A stretch of 64,000 bases of DNA from Nageia nagi (lineage: Eukaryota > Pinophyta), in the NCBI GenBank assembly GCA_050084985.1, contig JBITNC010000002.1, forward strand, positions 16,058,001-16,122,000, written 5' to 3'. Below, piece after piece: positions 36,572-48,832 of this stretch; position 1 is the first letter of the stretch, and the number at the start of each line of letters is the position of its first letter. Under the pieces are notes generated by a model, which was given only the letters and a program-made list of their open reading frames with translations, ran no database searches and was not told where the DNA came from. The position numbers and the translations under genes are program-made.

Positions 36572-39500
36572 ATGGGAGACTTCTTTTTACCTAAATATAT
36601 TCTTAATAGTTCTAAATTTAGGATTTAGGAACCTTGTATAAAACTTGAGTTGCAAGCAAGGAAGCTTTGGCAAATAGTGAATGAGAACCTTGTACCTCCT
36701 ATAGATGAGAAGGCACTATATGCTTACAACATGAAGAATGAGTTGGCAACATCTATGATCATTCATGCAATTTTAGATTATGTGCTCTTGATGATTTTCT
36801 CTTTAACCTTGGTAAAGGAAGCTTGGAATAAGCTTGATCAAATCTTCCTTGGTTCAAAGTTTTCAAGAAGATTTACCATTCTCCAAAAGTTGCTTTAATC
36901 TCATCAAGGAGAAGATGAAAATGTTACCATCTACTTAAACAAAATCATTGACCTAAGAACCCAACTTGTTGCTTATGAGTGCAATTGTATCAATGATGAG
37001 TTCATGGTCTTCATCATTCTTCAAAGTTTGGAAACTTTGTGATAGTTATGGAAACAAGGCTTGATGATGAAGAAGAAGTATTCTCCTTTGAGAACCTTTT
37101 TAGGCTCCTTTCAAAGCATAAGAAAACCCTTAACAAAAAGGTGTTAATTTATTCTTCTAAGGATAATAACATTGCTCTTAGAGAAACCAAAACTCTTTTC
37201 AAGAAGAAGTTCAACCATTAAAAGAAATCTTATCCTTCTTCCTCCAAAGTTTTTGAAAAAAGAGGCAATGGCAATAATGGTAACAATAAGAACAACAATA
37301 ATAGCAACAAGAATAATGACAACAACAACCATTTCAAGCAAAGAGATGGAAAAGGTAAAGCACATAATCCATATCCTAAGAAAAATTTTAATGGTAATTG
37401 TAACTATTATGGCATCCAAGGTCACAAAGAAGTTGATTACTACAAAAAGAAAAGAGAGAAAAAAAATAAAGGTAATGGAAATGTAAAAAACTTCAAAGGA
37501 AAGAAGAATATTCAAGCTGGTTTTATTATGATGCTCTACTCCATGTCTCATACTTTTTCATCTGATTAGATTGTTGACACTAGTTGCACTAATCACCTAT
37601 ATTTTGAAAAGAAAAATTTTGAGAACTTTCACAAGTATAGAAAAGATGTGGTTGTGATAGGTGATAAATCCACCTTTGAAGTTCAAAGAATTGGAAGTTT
37701 GTTGATTCATGAGAAGATTCTTGATAATGTGCTTTATGTTTTTAAACTTAGGATTAACCTTTTCTCTATGATCCAAGTTGCTATAAAAGGATACTCTTTT
37801 GAGTTCGACTCTCAATCCTAGTGCATTAAGAAAGGACTTGCCACATTGGTTAAAGGATCAGTGAAAGATGATCTCTACATTATGGATCAAGTTCTATCAA
37901 AGATGTGTCTTACTACAAATGTGTGTTTTAGAGGTAATTTTTGGCACCAATATTTAAGACACCTTAACTATAAGAGTATTTAAGTCATGAAAGACCAATA
38001 ACTTATGGAAGGTTTGCTTTCAGTTTCTCCATCAATTGGTCAATGTGAGAAGTGTATCCTCGATAAGATGCATAGATAAAAGTTTCAAAAAGATAAGGCA
38101 ACAACAGCATCTCAACCTCTTCAATTTGTGCATCTCAATGTCTTAACCTTCATTGATGACTTTAGTAGAATGACCTTTGGGTATCTACTTGAGCACAAGG
38201 ATCAAACCTTTGAGAGTTTTAAGGTTTTTAATGCCTCTATTGAGAATCAAACTAACCTTAAAATCAATATGTTAAGATTAGATAATGGAAGAGAATATAA
38301 TAGAAATGAGTTCAATATCTATTGCACTAAGTATGGAATCAAGAGGTAATTTACACTTCCATACACTCCTCAATAGAATGGTGTTGCTAAAAAAAAAATA
38401 GGACAATTATAGAGATGGCTAGATGCATGCTAGGTAATCTTCCTAGTTTTTTATGCAGAGAAGCTATGAGCACTACTATTTACACCTTGAATAGGTGTCC
38501 CACAAAATTTATTCATGCTAAAACTCCTTTTGAGACATGGTCAAAAAGAAAACCTAACATTTCTCACCTTAGGGTATTTGGTTATGAAGCATTCTCCTAC
38601 ATTATTTCTAAGAAAAGAAAAAAGTTGGATAAAAGGGATAAAAAATGCATCTTTTTGGGTTATGATAATCAGCATAAATGCTACAAGCTCTACTCTCCAT
38701 CATATAAAGTCATGTTTATTTCAAGGGATGTAAAGTTCAATGAACTTTTTGAAGAATATGCTTCTAATAAGGATATTGATGATCTAAAGGACTCTTCAAT
38801 TGCACCTAGCTGGTTGGATATTGATATAGACAAGTCACCTTAGGAATAAAATTCTTCAACATAAAGGGTGATAATGAGCATGACCTTAAACAAATCCTTA
38901 TTTGCCAAGATTGAAAACAAGCATGAGCCCTCAAACTTCAAAAAAGCTTCTAAACATTAGTGCTAGATGGAAGCCATGAAAGTGAAGTATGAGATGCTTA
39001 TGAAAAATAAAACTTGGGATTTGGTTCTTTATCCTAGTGAGAAGAATGTGATTGGCAATAAGTGAATCTATAAGGTTAAGTTCAATTCTATTAGAGATAT
39101 TGAGAAATACAAGGTAAGGTTAGTAGCCAAAGGTTTTGCTCAAAAATATGGTATAGATTATGAGAAAACCTTTGCTCTTGTGGTAGAGATGCCTACTATG
39201 AGAATTATCCTTGCTTTTTCTATAGCTAAAGGATGGAAAGTTTTTCAACTTGATGTCAAGAGTGCATTTTTCAATGGTGACTTAGATGTGAAAATCTTCA
39301 TGAATCAACTAGAAGGGTTCATTATGGAAGGTAAAGAGTTCTTTTTGTGCAAGCTAAAGAAGTCATTATATGGACTTAAGTAAGCATCTAGAGCTCGGTA
39401 TAAGAAAATTTTAAGGTATTTTGCATACATTGGTTTCTTAAAGTGTTTTTTTGACTCCAATATATATGTGTTAAATCAAGAAAAAGATGTGGTCTTGATT

Positions 39501-40413
39501 CTCCTTTATGTGGATGATCTTATGATAATTGAAAACAATAAAAAAATCATTCAAGAGTGCATATCCAAAATTGAGGTAATGTTTGAAATGATTGATCTTG
39601 GTCTCTTGCACCACTATCTTAAAATGCAAATGTATCAATACAAAGATTGTACTTATCTCAATCAATCTAAGTATATATCAGACATCTTATAGAAGTTTGG
39701 AATGAAAGAATGTAAATATGTTGTGATCCTAGTCTCTCCTAGAATCGCTATTTCTCTAAGCTTCAACTCTCAGTTAGTTGATGCTATAGCTTATAGATAA
39801 TTAATTGGTATTATTTTGTATTTGACTATTTCTAGACAAGATATTACCTTTGCAATAAATCTGATGGCTCAATTCATGCAGAAACCATATGTTGAGCATC
39901 TTAATGCTATTAAACAAACCTTGAGGTATGTTTTAGAGACTAAGAATCTTGCTCTCAAGTATTATAATTTGCCCTCATTTATTCTCTTTGGATTCTTAGA
40001 TTCTAATTATAAGGGAGATAAAGATGACAAGAAATCAACCTCTATGTATGTGTTTAGCATTTGTTCAGATGCTATCTCTTAAGTTGCCAAGAAGCAGCCT
40101 ACTATTTATCTTTCCACCATAGAAGCTGAATACCATGTTATGTCTATTGTAGCCTAAGAAGCCATCTGGCTAAGGTATCTTCTAAAATAAATTAGGTATG
40201 ATCAAGGTGGCTCATCTTTAATTTCTTTAGACAATCAATCGGTGATCTCTTTGGCTAAGAATCCTATGTTCCATTAGAGAACAAAACATGTGAAAATCTA
40301 GGCATATTTTATCAAAAAGAACGTTCATCAAGCCCCTCCCAGAAGATCAATTTTGTAAGCTTAGGGATGCTATCGGGTTGGTGAAGTTACCATCAAAGGG
40401 GAGTGAAGTTTGA
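36572..40413 (+). pseudogene. Element C gag-pol, degenerate
   Basis: Starts ATGGGAGACTTC (36572), with a stop soon after. Gag open parts are 36650-36898 and 37039-37221, followed by an Asn-rich stretch and a decayed knuckle (CNYYGIQGHKEVDY). Integrase pieces at 38128-38349 and 38415-38843 include ARCMLGNLPSFL and the KRKKLDKRDKKCIFLGYD block. RT has QLDVKSAFFNGDLDVKIF near 39247-39300 and YVDD at 39507-39518, with CAA-to-TAA in LKQA near 39380. RNase H (39816-40082 and on) ends LPSKGSEV, TGA 40411-40413. Many stops; dead. Confidence 0.88.
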
Positions 40414-40707
40414 ATTCTTATGTTGAATGATTTTAAGATATATAGTGTTGATTTTGTCGTACACTTTCATGATAAGTTCTCTCTACCTAAGGATCTTGTA
40501 CAAATTTTTAGAACACGAAGATTAGCCAATATAGCATTGTTTAGTTATCCATGTGTGAAGAACTCTTATGTGTATTTTGGCACTATTAAGTTATCCATAT
40601 GTGAAGAACTCGTATGTGCATGCTCTATTTTGTAATAATAATCAACACATGTTTTGTATACAATAGGTGACTATGAGTTTTGGTTTGGCATCTTTGTGAT
40701 GACTTCA
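40414..40707 (+). other. Element C 3' segment, truncated
   Basis: Contains the family's repeats (TTAGTTATCCATGTGTGAAG and TTAAGTTATCCATATGTGAAG at 40540-40605). It ends in TTTGTGATGACTTCATG, where the sister elements continue for several hundred bases to the LTR. Confidence 0.7.
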
Positions 40708-40710
40708 TGT

Positions 40711-42779
40711 TCATGAACTAGTTTGAGACTCACTATTTTACCAAATATAATTATTAACCATAATCAATTTTAATGTACATGAAGTAGTTATCCAACTAGA
40801 AGTCATGAAGAGTCTCCAAGAGCCTACATACCTAAAGTAAGTAACATGCAATCTCAAAGGAACCTGTAAGTCATAAGCAGCTCAAATAACAAGATTAGTT
40901 AGATGCATCATATTCATATCAACTAAGATAGATGAATCACATAAATGCCATCATGAACTAATCAATGATGCAATATAAGTCATCACAAAGATGTCAATCC
41001 AAAACACATAATCACCTACTATATATAAAACATGTGTTGATTATCATTACGAAATAGAGCATGCACATATGAGTTCCTCACATATGGATAATTGAACAGT
41101 GTCAAAAGACACATAAGAGTTCCTCACACATGGATAACTGAACAATGCTAGATTGGCCAATTTTTTTACTCTAAAAATTTGTACAATAATTTCCTCACAA
41201 AGAGTGAACTTACCACAAAGTAATATAACGAAATCAACACTATACAACACAAAATCCTCCTAGGGGTGAAGTTGTCATCACAAACTTGAATTTAACACAA
41301 GAATTTAAACTTCACTCCTCTTTGAGGGTAATTTCACCAACTTGATAGCATCCTTAAACTTATAGAATGTAGCTCTTGAGAGGGGCTTGGTGAACAAATC
41401 AATGAAGTTCAAGGTTGATGAACAATACTCTAGGTGTATGAAAACATAAAGAACCTTCTCCTTGATAAAATAGACCTAGATTTTCATATGTTTTATTCTC
41501 TAATGGAACACAAGATTCTTAGCTAAAGAGATCACTAATTGATTGTTTGAAGAAATCAAAGATGAGCCATCTTGCTCATACCTAACTTCTTTTAGAAGAT
41601 GCCATAGCCAAATGGATTCTTAGGGTACAATAGACATGGCATGGTATTCAACTTCTATGGTGGAAAGAGAAATAATAGGTTAATTCTTGGAAACCAAAGA
41701 GATAGCATCTGAAGAAATGCTAAACACATATGTAGAGGTTGATTTTTTATCATCTCTATCTCCTTTATAGTCAAAATCTGAGAATCCAAAGAGAATAAAT
41801 GAGGGCAACTTAGAATACTTGAGAGTAAGATCCTTAGTCCCTGCAACATACCTTAAGATTTGTTTAATAGCATTGAGGTGCTCAACATATGGTCTATGCA
41901 TGAATCGAGCCATTAGATTCACTACAAAAGTAATATCTGACCTAAAAATAGTCAAATATAAAAGACTACTAATTAATTATTTGTAAGCTATAGCATCAAC
42001 TAATTGAGAGATGGAGCTTCAAAAAATAGTGATTCTAGAAGAAACTAGGATCATAGCATATCTACACTCCTCCATTCCAAACTTTTACAATATGTTTGAT
42101 ACATATTTAGATTGACTGAGATAAGTACAATCCTTCTATTGATACACTTGCATTCCAAGATAATAGTGCAATATACCAAGATAAATCATTTCAAACATTG
42201 CCTTAAGTTTGGATATGCACTCTTGAATGATTTTATCATTAATTCTAGTTATTAAAAGATCATCCACATAAAGGAGAATCAAGAACACATCTTTCCCTAA
42301 TTGAGCATATATAGATCGAAGTTAGAAAAATACTTGGAGAAACCAATGTCTACAAAATACCTTGAAATTTTCTTGTACCAAGTTCTAGGTTCTTGCTTAA
42401 GTCCATATAATGAATTCTTTAACTTGTACACAAAGGAATTTTTACCTTTTATAATGAACCCTTCTGGTTGACTCATGAATATTTCCATATCTAAGTCACC
42501 ATTGAGAAATGCACTCTTGATGTCAAGTTAAAAAATTTTCCAACCTTGAGATACAGAAAGAGCAAAGATGATTTTCATAGTAGGCATATTTACCATGGGA
42601 GCAAAGGTTTTCTCATAATCTACACTATATTTATGAGCAAAACCTTTGGCTACTAACTTTGCCTTGTATTTTTCAATATCTCCATCAGAATTGAACTTGA
42701 CCTTGTAGATCCATTTATTACCAATCACATTCTTTTCATTAGGATAAGGAACCAAATCCCAAGTTTCATTTTTTATAAG
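40711..42779 (-). mobile_element. Ty1/copia retrotransposon F, 3' part (no 3' LTR)
   Basis: Minus-strand element with its 3' segment (40711-41304) and RNase H plus most of RT (41305-42779). It is interrupted at 42779 by element E and continues at 60832. The lower end is truncated at the junction with C, and no purine tract or 3' LTR is left. The ATAAG at 42775-42779 is E's duplicated target. Confidence 0.85.
41305..42779 (-). pseudogene. Element F pol, C-terminal part (RT and RNase H)
   Basis: RT reads on the minus strand from 42779 with NEKNVIGNKWIYKVKFNSDG near 42675-42745 and YVDD at 42259-42270. RNase H (41680-41955 and down) ends with TAA at 41305-41307. The frame has several stops and shifts. 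The rest of the gene is at 60832-63291. Confidence 0.85.
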
Positions 42780-42998
42780 TGAAAGAACTAATACTAACAA
42801 GATAATTTTTAGACAACCAAGATCTCTTGAAAACTCACAATACACATCTAACTAATTCACAAATAAGATAATCTCATAAAGTAACTCAAGATGTAAATTG
42901 GTTCCTCCAACTAGAAGTACATCCACTAAGTAGATCTTTATTTCAATCATAAATACAACTCTTTTACAATACTGCTACTCTTTTATCCTAACCATCAT
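42780..42998 (-). repeat. Element E 3' LTR, lower piece (U5 side)
   Basis: Matches 60324-60542 of the 5' LTR. It ends in ATCAT, the target copied on D's insertion. The other piece is 52251-52534. Confidence 0.9.
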
Positions 42999-43468
42999 TG
43001 AGAGAATTAGCACTACTCTAATCCTCAAGGTCCAAGACTATAAAACTCAATCACACAACATTCACACAAGATAACACAAGTGTAATGTGGTTCCTCCCTC
43101 CTTGGGAGTACATCCACAACTAGTATCTCAATTCTCAAGTATGCCTCTCTTTCAACTATTCTCTTCCTCTCCTACACAAACTAGTAGAGTAATCTTACTC
43201 CAAAACTTAGATATGTTACAAGAGGAGAGGCCATCTATTTATAGCTTGAGAGCACCTCCCTAACCTCCCTTTAACCCAAAGGTAAGGTTAGGGTTACAAT
43301 AAATGTGTGACCTAACTTTAACCTACCAACTAACCCCATGGTTAGGTCAAAGTCCACACATAATAAAGAATTCAATTAATCCTTTAAGGTATCTACATAT
43401 CCTTTAAGTGATTAATTGAACTTACAAGGAGTTTAGATATTCATAATATTTCATTACAAATTCTAACA
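42999..43468 (-). repeat. Element D 3' LTR
   Basis: 470 bases. The minus strand above it reads TTGCATTAAGTGGGAG, the conserved sequence with the purine tract, and then TGTTAGAATTTG begins the LTR. Confidence 0.92.
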
Positions 43469-43951
43469 CTCCCACTTAATGCAATATTGGGATAGAGTGT
43501 AGAAGAAAGAAGAGAAAGAGTAAGAGAGAGTTCTTCTCCATAGAGATACAAGTGGAGATGAGAACATTTACATATTTGAGAATATTTTTGAGAACTAGTA
43601 TGAGACTCACTACATTACCATTTGACAAAATGGTTTACAATACAATCATTAACCACAACTGGTTTCACTGTACATAGTAGTCGATCAACTTTAAGCTGAC
43701 ATGTGAGTCTCCATGAGCTTGCTTTCACAAGGTGAGTAACCTGCATTTCTGAAGAAGATCCTGCATGCTACAAGCAACTCATGAACAAAATCAGTTAGAT
43801 GCATCATATATTCAAATAAAAGAATCAAATAATGTCATCTTATAAATAACTGATTAATGGTGCATTATAAGTCATCACGGAGATGCCAAGCCATCACTCA
43901 CAGTCACCTGTTGTATGTAGACATGTGTTGATTATTAATAGAGCATAAAAA

Positions 43952-44345
43952 TTGTACGAGTTTCTCATGCAGAGCAAACTCACCACGGAGGTATAGAATG
44001 TACAACAAGTTCGTCATGCAGAGCGAACTTACCACAGAGGTATATTAATTATATGCTCAAAAAATTATACAACGAGTTTCTCACGCAGAGCAAACTCACC
44101 ATGGAGGTATAAAATGTACAACAAGTTTATCACACAGAGCAAACTTACCATGGAGGCGTAAAATGTACAACAAGTTTCTCATGCAGAGTAAACTTACCAT
44201 GGAGGTATAAATATGTACAACAAGTTTGTCACGCAGAGCAAACCTACCACGGAGGTATAAAATAATCAACACTCTATAACAACAATTGTAAAACAAGTTT
44301 GTCATGTAGAGCAAACTTACCATGGAGGTATAGAATGTACAATCA
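43952..44345 (-). repeat. Minisatellite in D 3' segment
   Basis: Seven units of about 50-60 bases share AAGTTTCTCACGCAGAGCAA and a CCATGGAGGTATA-like part (near 43960, 44010, 44070, 44122, 44173, 44222 and 44297). The unit differs from that of B, C, E and F, though it lies in the same place and shares the GTTCCTCA-like start and GTACAA spacer. Confidence 0.85.
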
Positions 44346-45227
44346 AAAAAGGCCTCTTAGAGGTGAAGTTGTCATCACTAACAAAAGTTCAAACTTCACT
44401 CCCCCTTGAGGGCAACTTCACCAACCCGAGAGAATCCCTAAGCTTGCTGAACTGAGCTTCAGGAAGGGGCTTGGTGAATAAATCAGTGGAGTTTTCAGTA
44501 GATGGATAATACTCCAAGTGTATGATGTCATCTAGAACCTTCTTCCTGACAAAATGGGCTTGGATTTCCACATGTTTAGTTCTCTGATGGAACACAGGAT
44601 TCTTAGCTAAAGAAATAGCCGATTGATTGTCTGAAGAAATAAGAGATGGGCCATTTTGCTTATACCCAATTTCGTTTAGAAGATGCCTCAGCCAAATAGC
44701 TTCTTGGGTGGCAACAGACATGGCTCAATATTTGACTTTGATGGTAGAAAGAGTCACAGTAGGTTGCTTCTTGGAAGCCCAAGAGATAGCACCTGAACCA
44801 ATGCTGAACACATATGCAGAGGTTGATTTTCTATCATCTCTATCTCCCCCATAATTAGAATTTGAGAACCCTGAGAGAACAATTGAGGGCACTTTGGAAT
44901 ACTTAAGAGCAAGATCCTTTATCCCTGCCACATATCTCAAGATTTGCTTAACAGCATTGAGATGTTCAACATATGGTTTTTGCATGAATCGTGCCATCAG
45001 ATTCACTGCAAAGGTAATATCAGGTCGAGAGATAGTCAGATACAGAAGACTACCAATCAATTACCTATAAGCTGTAGCATTAGCCAACTGAGAATCTAAG
45101 CTCAGTGATATAACAATTCCAGGAGAAATAGGTATTGCAGCATATCTACACTCCTTCCAAAATTTTGCAAGATGTATGATATATACTTAGATTAACTAAG
45201 ATAAGTACAATCTTTGTGTTGGTATAC

Positions 45228-46100
45228 TTACATTCCAAGATAGTAATGCAATAGACCTAGATCAATCATTTCAAATGTTGCCTTCAGTTTGGATATGCAC
45301 TCTTGGATGATTTCAATATTATTTCCTGTTATGAGAAGATCATCCACATAAAGGAGAATTAAGACCACGTCTTTTCCTTGATTGAGTACATAGAGATCTG
45401 AGTCAGAGAAGCACTTGGAAAAACCAATATCTGCAAAGAATCCTAAAATTTTCTTGTACCATGCTCTAGGTGCTTGTTTAAGTCCATACAAAGACTTCTT
45501 TAGCTTGCACACAAGAGACTCTTTTCCTTCTTGAATAAATCCTTCTGGTTGATTCATGTAGATTTCTACATCCAAGTCACCATTGAGAAATGCACTCTTG
45601 ACATCAAGTTGAAAAACTTTCCAACCTTGAGCTGCAGAAAGAGCAAGGATTATCCTGACAGTAGGCATCTTGGCCATAGGAGCAAAGGTTTCCTCATAAT
45701 CAATACCATATTTCTGAGCGAATCCTTTGGCCACTAACCTTGCTTTGTATTTTTCAACTTCTCCATCAGAATTGTACTTGACCTTGTATATCCATTTATT
45801 TCCAATCACATTTTTCTCATTGGGATAAAGAACCAAATCCCAAGTTTCATTTTTCATGAGTGCCTCATACTCAACTTTCATAGCTTCCATCCAACACTCT
45901 TGCTTGGAAGCTTCTTTGAATGTTGATGGCTCATTCATATTATCAATTTTGGCAAATAAGGATTTATTCAAGGTCATACTCCTTGTAATTCTCTGAGCTG
46001 GAGAATTTTGCTCTTGTGGTGACTTCCCTACATGATCATCCAACCAGTTAGGTGCAGGTGTAGAATCATCTGAATCAGACACCTTAGCATGAGAAGTCAT
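45228..46100 (-). CDS. Element D reverse transcriptase open frame (290 codons)
   Basis: Copia-type RT: NETWDLVLYPNEKNVIGNKW (the polymerase entry), LVAKGFAQKYGIDYEETFAP, QLDVKSAFLNGDLDVEIYMN with the first catalytic Asp, SLYGLKQAPRAWY, and LYVDDLLITGNN with the YVDD at 45339-45350. All key residues seem kept. It is part of the D polyprotein and ends in a premature TAA at 45228-45230. Confidence 0.92.
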   Translation of the reverse strand: MTSHAKVSDSDDSTPAPNWLDDHVGKSPQEQNSPAQRITRSMTLNKSLFAKIDNMNEPSTFKEASKQECWMEAMKVEYEALMKNETWDLVLYPNEKNVIGNKWIYKVKYNSDGEVEKYKARLVAKGFAQKYGIDYEETFAPMAKMPTVRIILALSAAQGWKVFQLDVKSAFLNGDLDVEIYMNQPEGFIQEGKESLVCKLKKSLYGLKQAPRAWYKKILGFFADIGFSKCFSDSDLYVLNQGKDVVLILLYVDDLLITGNNIEIIQECISKLKATFEMIDLGLLHYYLGM

Positions 46101-46607
46101 ATCTTTAGGAAGTTCATTAAACTTGACATCCCTAGAAATAAAGACTATTTTATGGGATTAGGAGTAGAGCCTGTAACCTCTATGCTGATTATCATACCCC
46201 ACAAAGATGCATTTTTCTGATCTTTTGTCTAGCTTCTTCCTTTTCTCTAAGGTAATGAAGGTAAATGCACCACAACCAAAGACCCTGAAGTGTGAGATGT
46301 TAGGTTTCTTTCCTGTCCATGCTTCATATAGAGTTTTTCCTTCAACTACTTTAGTAGGACACCTATTTAGGGTGTGAATAGCAGTGTGAATAGCTTCTCC
46401 CCATAAGAAACTAGGAAGGTTACCCAACATGCATCTTGCCATTTCCATAATGGTGCGGTTCTTTCTTTCAGCAACTCCATTTTGCTGAGGGGTGTAAGGG
46501 ATTGTGAATTATCGCTTGATCCCATGTTTAACACAATAGTCGTTAAACTCATTACTATTATACTCACCCCCATTATCAGATCTTAGCATTTTGATCTTAA
46601 AATCAGT

Positions 46608-47963
46608 TTAATTTTCAATAAGAGCCTTGAAGTCTTTAAACCGGTCAAAAGTTTGATCCTTGTGCTCAAGTAGATAACCAAATGTCATCCTACTAAAGTC
46701 ATCAATGAAGGTTAGAACATAAGAAGCTTCCCCTAGAGACTTAGTCTGAAATGGACCCATCAAATCTGAATGCACAAGTTGAAGAGGACGAGTAGCCCGA
46801 GTTGCCTTATCTTTTTCAAACTTTTGCCTATTCATCTTTCCTATAATGCACCTTTCACAAAGACCAATTGTGGGTGAAATATTACGTAAACCTTCCATAA
46901 GTTCTTGATTTTTCATATCTTGAATACTCTTGTGGTTAAGGTGCCCTAATCGTTGATGCCAAAGATTACCTTTTGAACACACATTTGCAGTAAGACAAAT
47001 CTTTGAAGGAACTTGATCCACAATATAAAGGTCATTCTTTACTGATCCTTTCATCAAAGTGGCAAGTCCTTTCTTAACACACCAGGAGTGTGAGGTAAAC
47101 TCAAATGAGCATCCTTTCCTTGTAATTTGAATTACGGAGATAAGATTTATCCTTAGTTTAGGCACATAAAAGACATTATCAAGAGCCTTTCCATGAATCT
47201 TCACATTCCCTATTCCTTGAACATCAAGGACTGTATTATCACCTATCACAACTATATCCTTGTTGTACTTATGAAAGTTTTCAAACTTATCCTTTTCATA
47301 ACACATGTGATTAGTGCATCCTAAATCAACAATCCAATCATTTGAAATAGTTTGAGTCATTGAGTAGTAGGCAATAGTAGCAGCATGCTTGTTCTTCTTT
47401 TTATTATTGAAATTTCTCACATTTGCATTTCCCTTGCCTTTTTGAGCAAATTTCTTTTTGTGACAATCATACTCTTTGTGCCCAAAGATGCCACAAAAGT
47501 TACAATTTCCATCAAACTTTTCCTGCAGTGTTGGTTTGCTTGATCCAGCTTTGTCATTCCTTTGCTTGAAGTTGTCGTGCTTCCTAATGGTAGATGAGGA
47601 TTTGTTATCTTTGAATTTATAATGTTTGAACATCTTCTTGAAAGGAGTTTTGGTTGCTCCTAGAGCAATACTATTATCCTTTGGAGAAATGTTCAACATT
47701 TTCTTGTTCAAAGTTTCCTCATGCTTCAGAAGGAGTCTAGAAAGGTTGTCAAGAGAGATAACATCTTCTTCATCATCAAGCCTATTCTCCATAACTATGA
47801 CAAAGTTACTGAACTTTGTAGAGAGGCTTTGAAGAATGATGAAGACCATGAACTCATCATTGATCCAATTGCACCCATAGCCAACCAGTTGTGTCCTGAG
47901 GTCAATGATTTTGTTCAAGTAGATAGAGGCACTTTCATCTTCACCTTGACAATATTGCAACAA
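46608..47963 (-). CDS. Element D gag-protease-integrase open frame (451 codons)
   Basis: Longest open frame in the window. Residues 1-150 are the C-terminal half of gag; the CCHC knuckle CNFCGIFGHKEYDC is at residues 154-167. The protease motif IVDLGCTNHM (about 211-220) has Leu where Ser or Thr should follow the catalytic Asp. The integrase zinc domain uses H336, H341 or H344, C369 and C372. The core begins VHSDLMGPF (D400) and has TFIDDFSRMTFGY. A TAA at 46608-46610 cuts it before the rest of the catalytic core. Confidence 0.92.
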   Translation of the reverse strand: MLQYCQGEDESASIYLNKIIDLRTQLVGYGCNWINDEFMVFIILQSLSTKFSNFVIVMENRLDDEEDVISLDNLSRLLLKHEETLNKKMLNISPKDNSIALGATKTPFKKMFKHYKFKDNKSSSTIRKHDNFKQRNDKAGSSKPTLQEKFDGNCNFCGIFGHKEYDCHKKKFAQKGKGNANVRNFNNKKKNKHAATIAYYSMTQTISNDWIVDLGCTNHMCYEKDKFENFHKYNKDIVVIGDNTVLDVQGIGNVKIHGKALDNVFYVPKLRINLISVIQITRKGCSFEFTSHSWCVKKGLATLMKGSVKNDLYIVDQVPSKICLTANVCSKGNLWHQRLGHLNHKSIQDMKNQELMEGLRNISPTIGLCERCIIGKMNRQKFEKDKATRATRPLQLVHSDLMGPFQTKSLGEASYVLTFIDDFSRMTFGYLLEHKDQTFDRFKDFKALIEN

Positions 47964-48647
47964 CTTTTGTAGAATGGTGAACCTCCTTGAAAATTTTGAC
48001 CCAAGGTAAATTTTCTTCAGTCTATCCCAAGCTTCTTTTACTGATGTCTAAGAAGAGATCATGAGAAGGATGTTATATGAAACTGCATGATAGATCATTG
48101 AGGTTGCTAACTCATTCTTTGAGTTGTAAATTTCAAGAGCCTTCTCATCTGTAAGAGCAACCAGATCTTCATTAACTGTCTGCCATAGCTTCCTTGCTTG
48201 TAACTCAGCTCTCATACGAGGTTCCCATATGCCGAAGTTGGAACCGTCGAGTATATGCTTGGGTATGAAGGTTTCAACCATTATTTGTACAAAAGTAAAT
48301 ATACAATAAGAATGCAAATTTTTACAAGTTTCCATCTATACAAATCAAACATAAGTAAACATGTCCCATATGTGCAAACCACGATCCATAGAGGAATAAA
48401 GTTGGAGTTGTTTTCTTGTATAGAATTAGGCCTTCACCTTGATGCCTGCAAGGTGGAGCCCAGGTACTACCATTCCTCAACCAGTTCACCTTGGTCAGTA
48501 ATATACTCTCACAAGGAGAAGTACCAACTATTTTCTAAGGATCCGACGTATCTTGGATCGGCCATTTTAATTATCTTGATTAAGGTTTTCAGTTTTCCTC
48601 TTAGGTTATCAGGATAATCCCTGAATGGACGTGCAGACATGTGGTAT

Positions 48648-48832
48648 CACTACACACATGTCTGTCCACCTAATAGAGTTATGTCCAATCCAACAGAGGT
48701 ATTAGGGGCAATTAAGATGGACTTACCACCACTTGGGTCTTCAGACTAAAAAGGGCTCTAGTCTACCCTGTCCTCACCTCATGGCTCCCCAAACAAGTCA
48801 TGTTGTGGAAGAATACGTGCGAATGTGTTCAT
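48648..48832 (-). pseudogene. Leader ORF of element D, frameshifted
   Basis: The conserved leader frame starts at 48832 (MNTFARIL) but an extra base near 48810 (GAAGAATACG for the expected GAATGTACG) moves it into a stop after 17 codons. The remaining sequence still aligns with the B, E and F copies. Confidence 0.5.

Larger units (their letters stand above)
32990..40707 (+). mobile_element. Ty1/copia retrotransposon C, 3' end lost
   Basis: It starts with an LTR (TGTTGGAATG at 32990; flank GGTTG at 32985-32989), a primer site (33707-33718), a long leader, gag-pol (36572-40413) and part of the 3' segment. At about 40707 the sequence switches to the opposite-strand 3' segment of element F, so C's 3' LTR is missing. 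The leader contains a start-less version of the conserved small ORF. Confidence 0.88.
44389..48281 (-). pseudogene. Element D gag-pol, nearly complete reading frame
   Basis: Runs from ATG at 48279-48281 (MVETFIPKHILDGSNFGIW) to the stop after LPSRGSEV at 44389. Order: gag, CCHC knuckle, protease, integrase, RT, RNase H, about 1,297 codons, typical for Ty1/copia. Stops lie at 48048-48050, 46608-46610, 46158-46160, 45228-45230 (LGM then TAA for the expected CAA) and 44725-44727. One frameshift lies between 45228 and 45060. RNase H is in 45060-44389 and includes KSTSAYVFSIGSG and KTKHVEIQAHFVRKK-like parts. These polyproteins package the RNA and copy it into the genome. Confidence 0.92.

Noticed and set aside
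43952-44345. Regularly spaced repeats that recall a CRISPR array
   Set aside because: Units are imperfect, spacers are also repeated, and the array lies in the 3' segment of a plant retrotransposon.
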